DNA of 6,887 bases from Pirellulales bacterium (GTDB taxonomy: Bacteria; Planctomycetota; Planctomycetia; Pirellulales; Thermoguttaceae): the NCBI GenBank assembly GCA_030607895.1, contig JAUWJC010000227.1, positions 1 to 6,887 on the forward strand, given 5' to 3'. A program made the position numbers and the translations under genes. Below the pieces are notes generated by a model. It ran no database searches and was not told the origin of the DNA. It saw nothing but the letters and a program-made list of their open reading frames with translations. Shown one piece after another: positions 5,071 through 6,887 of this stretch. The number at the start of each line of letters is the position of its first letter. Position 1 is the first letter of the stretch.

Positions 5071-6213
5071 ATGACCAAACCAACCAATGCGTTCGCCCAG
5101 AAACGGTTTGATGCCTTGGAGGCCGTGCTCCGCGCAATCGAGGAAGCACCCGCCGCGGAGGACGATTGGGACGAGATCATAGCCAAAGCCCGAGGGCTGA
5201 TGGCCGGTTACCATGCCCGGTGGGCCAACAGCGGCTGGAACGCCACGGCCGTTGGGGTAACGTTTCATCTGCCGATCATCAACCCGGCCACCGGTCGGCG
5301 GTCGCGGACTTTCACTTGGGCAGGCCGATACGGCGGCTTGGTCGAGCGCCGCGGTAAGCGGTTCCTTCTGGTCTTCAAGACAGTAGGTGAACCGATCGAG
5401 GAGCCCGACTCGCCGTTCTGGCAACGGATGGCCGTGGATTGGCAATCAAGCACCTACTGCTTGAGTCAACTGCAACAAGACAGACCCATTGACGGGATAC
5501 TCTACGATGTTCTGCGTCGTCCGGCGATTCGACCGCGGGCGATTCCCAAGGGATCAAGCGGAAGGTCCGACCGAGAGAACGTGGGAACGCTGATGGAAAT
5601 CGGGCGGCAAGGGACGTACTTCGGCCGACCGCTCGACCGGCCCCAGCGCGAGACGGCACTCGATGGCGACCACCGGGAGACACCCGATCTGTACGCAATC
5701 CGCGTCGAGGCAGACACACGCAGGCGGCCCGACTGGTACTTCCAGCGTCGGATTGTCCGTCGCGGCCGCCGGCAGTTGGCCCACGACGAGGCCGAGCTAT
5801 GGCAAACGGCAACGGAGATTCGGCTTGCGCGACACGGTACAAGCCACTGGCGCAACAGCGCGAGCTGCCACAAACACAACAGGCCCTGCCTATTCTTGCC
5901 TATCTGTTCCGGCAACGACACACCGCGGTCAAGTCGTTGGAAGCCAGTCACGGCAATTCATCCCGAGTTGGGCGATGCTCTGGGTGACACCGACCAGCGT
6001 CGGGTGTTGACCCACAGTCGCATGCAGTGCTTCAAGCTCTGTCGTCGGAAGCACTACTACAGGTACGAGTTGGCAGTCGCCCCGGTCGACCGGCCGCCCA
6101 ACAGAACGCTGTCGCTGGCTCTGGTGCTTCATCGGGCACTGGCCGTGTGGTGGGCACGGCAGGGCAAGGGGAACACAGCCACATGGAGGTCGCCATGTTC
6201 GGTGAGGAACTGA
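5071..6213 (+). CDS. PD-(D/E)XK (RecB/Cas4-like) nuclease relative, blocks permuted and catalytic residues altered
   Basis: Start ATG 5071 has a good Shine-Dalgarno (GGAGG, 5058-5062), giving 380 residues; the frame is open back to 4876 but that part is repeat DNA. Residues 1-300 resemble the middle and end of phage-type PD-(D/E)XK nucleases: G-Y-H-A-R-W, P-I-I-N-P-A-T-G-R, a degenerate G-R-Y-G-G-L and L-V-F-K-T, the Q-S-S-T-Y block, Y-D-V-L-R-R-P-A-I-R-P, Y-F-Q-R-R, and iron-sulfur-type cysteines C266, C273 and C279. Residues 312-357 then carry what is normally the N-terminal block: L-T-H-S-R-M-Q-C-F-K-L-C-R-R-K-H-Y-Y (C320, C324), ending at H354-R-A-L. The family's catalytic Asp is Gly88 and the Glu of E-x-K is Val101, while Lys103 remains. 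Cleavage activity is therefore doubtful. It may be a decaying fusion of tandem copies or a circular permutant. The 3' end overlaps the next gene by 19 nt. Confidence 0.7.
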   Translation: MTKPTNAFAQKRFDALEAVLRAIEEAPAAEDDWDEIIAKARGLMAGYHARWANSGWNATAVGVTFHLPIINPATGRRSRTFTWAGRYGGLVERRGKRFLLVFKTVGEPIEEPDSPFWQRMAVDWQSSTYCLSQLQQDRPIDGILYDVLRRPAIRPRAIPKGSSGRSDRENVGTLMEIGRQGTYFGRPLDRPQRETALDGDHRETPDLYAIRVEADTRRRPDWYFQRRIVRRGRRQLAHDEAELWQTATEIRLARHGTSHWRNSASCHKHNRPCLFLPICSGNDTPRSSRWKPVTAIHPELGDALGDTDQRRVLTHSRMQCFKLCRRKHYYRYELAVAPVDRPPNRTLSLALVLHRALAVWWARQGKGNTATWRSPCSVRN

Positions 6214-6410
6214 AAAGACAGCAGAAGCAGGCGGACGACTTGCCGTTTCCAGACGCGGGCGAGTGCGATCCTTGGGACGACTGGGACGACTTCGAGCCGG
6301 GACCACGGCAAAACGACATTTGGGACGCCTTCGATCTGGACGACGAACGAGACGAGCCCTTGCCCGAGTACGGCGATTTCTGGCCGGAACCGGACGAAGA
6401 CGAGGTCTAA
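6195..6410 (+). CDS. Small highly acidic, Trp-rich protein (71 aa)
   Basis: Not recognised. ATG 6195 is chosen because GGAGG (6185-6189) sits 5 nt upstream; a longer start at 6183 would overlap that site. A short basic head (F-G-E-E-L-K-R-Q-Q-K-Q) is followed by a tail dominated by Asp and Glu, with repeated D-x-W/W-D-D patterns (P-W-D-D-W-D-D-F-E, I-W-D-A-F-D-L-D-D-E). I count 27 acidic against 5 basic residues, with four Trp. It overlaps the end of the nuclease-like gene by 19 nt and ends 2 nt before the HTH gene, so it is translationally embedded in the operon. Such a composition suits a partner of a basic protein or a DNA mimic, but that is speculation. No homologue is known to me. Confidence 0.65.
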   Translation: MFGEELKRQQKQADDLPFPDAGECDPWDDWDDFEPGPRQNDIWDAFDLDDERDEPLPEYGDFWPEPDEDEV

Positions 6411-6412
6411 CG

Positions 6413-6685
6413 ATGATTGGCCCTGCGATTGTTGACGAGATCAACCGGCTGCTGGACGAAAAACGGCTATCTCAGCGGAGGATTTCGTTGCGGGTAGGGG
6501 TCAGCCGCGGTACGGTAAACGCGATTGCCCGAGGAACGCGCCCCGACTACGGAACTCGCCGAAAGCAACCCGGCGACGAATTCCTCCCGCCGACCGGTCT
6601 TCCAGAGCGATGTCCGGGATGCGGGGCCATGGTTCGGATGCCCTGTCTGGCGTGTCGGGTGCGGGCAATCAAGCAGCGCCAATGA
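6413..6685 (+). CDS. HTH and zinc-ribbon DNA-binding protein (90 aa)
   Basis: Residues about 19-42 form a helix-turn-helix (L-S-Q-R-R-I-S-L-R-V-G-V-S-R-G-T-V-N-A-I-A-R-G), with the S-R-G-T-V recognition-helix start seen in resolvase- and XRE-like HTH proteins. A basic linker (R-P-D-Y-G-T-R-R-K) follows, then a C-terminal zinc-ribbon-like pair C67-P-G-C70 and C78-L-A-C81. It is a plausible cytoplasmic DNA-binding regulator. ATG 6413 comes 2 nt after the TAA of the acidic gene, indicating translational coupling; longer in-frame starts run through that gene and are rejected. The stop TGA (6683-6685) lies in the first degenerate unit of the downstream heptad array. It may autoregulate the operon through the palindrome at 5003-5020, which is inference. 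I recall similar small proteins from planctomycetes. Confidence 0.82.
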   Translation: MIGPAIVDEINRLLDEKRLSQRRISLRVGVSRGTVNAIARGTRPDYGTRRKQPGDEFLPPTGLPERCPGCGAMVRMPCLACRVRAIKQRQ

Positions 6686-6693
6686 CGAAATCC

Positions 6694-6739
6694 GAATGAC
6701 GAATGACGAATGAATGCCTAAGCACGAATGACGAATGTG
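6694..6739. repeat. Left arm of inverted heptad array (GAATGAC units)
   Basis: Perfect or near-perfect copies of GAATGAC lie at 6694-6700, 6701-6707, 6708-6714 (GAATGAA), 6726-6732 and 6733-6739 (GAATGTG), broken by an 11-nt interruption. They are the reverse complement of the GTCATTC array at 6790-6887. A non-repetitive 50-nt spacer (6740-6789) lies between the arms. The array begins immediately after the HTH gene, and an earlier degenerate copy overlaps that gene's stop codon. Confidence 0.85.
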
Positions 6740-6789
6740 ATCGCTTGCGGCTTCGCACAGAATACCGACCACGCCGTTTCCCGCAATTC

Positions 6790-6887
6790 GTCATTCGTCA
6801 TTCGTCATTCGTCATTCGTCATTCGTCATTCGTCATTCGTCATTCGTCATTCGTCATTCGTCATTCGTCATTCGTCATTCGTCATTC
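6790..6887. repeat. Right arm: 14 perfect GTCATTC tandem copies, continuing past the window
   Basis: From 6790 to the window end the sequence is exactly 14 copies of GTCATTC (98 nt) with no mismatch, and it is cut by the edge. This is the inverse of the GAATGAC units at 6694-6739. The perfect identity implies recent expansion by slippage or active homogenisation. The unit is too short and lacks spacers, so it is not a CRISPR array. Confidence 0.95.

Noticed and set aside
6027..6194. Upstream extension of the acidic protein
   Set aside because: This segment is an out-of-frame shadow of the nuclease-like gene, and the strong ribosome binding site points to ATG 6195.
6790..6887. CRISPR array
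   Set aside because: The period is 7 bp with no unique spacers and no cas genes, so it is a simple tandem repeat.

Overview
The window looks like a chromosomal segment from a GC-rich bacterium, most likely a planctomycete of the Pirellulales type. This rests on recalled family resemblance, not a search: a STAS protein with an F-x-G-S-S-F-I-E-L-L signature, a Tex protein with a long charged tail, a small HTH/zinc-ribbon protein, and abundant hairpin-type intergenic repeats. All real stop codons are TGA except one TAA; the only TAG lies inside the tex reading frame.

Layout. Positions 1-135 are C-rich and hold no gene I can support. A STAS (anti-anti-sigma-like) gene (136-486, +) converges on a small hypothetical gene (585-833, -). 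A REP doublet with GTAG feet sits between them. Positions 834-1302 carry no gene: they hold an inverted array of 7-bp repeats (1049-1194) and then a good sigma70-type promoter for tex (1211-1239). The tex gene (1303-4236) is split by one in-frame TAG at 3472-3474, which separates the Tex core from its S1 RNA-binding domain. The core also carries a low-complexity insertion of about 100 residues with tandem repeats. A 161-residue conserved hypothetical gene follows 11 nt later (4248-4733), then a strong hairpin and a second REP-doublet/MITE-like element (about 4759-4925).

The right third (about 5000-6687) is a compact three-gene cassette. It starts at a promoter overlapped by a perfect 18-bp palindrome. 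Gene 1 encodes a RecB/Cas4-like PD-(D/E)XK nuclease relative whose conserved blocks are in the wrong order: the usual N-terminal block is at the C-terminus, and the two catalytic acidic residues appear to be missing. Gene 2 encodes a very acidic, Trp-rich 71-residue protein. Gene 3 encodes a 90-residue HTH plus zinc-ribbon protein that may regulate the cassette. The cassette runs straight into a second inverted heptanucleotide array, which continues off the right edge with 14 perfect copies.

The left two thirds look like ordinary chromosome, apart from the tex stop. The right third looks like an accessory cassette bounded by repeats. The permuted, probably inactive nuclease and its acidic and HTH partners are the most unusual content.
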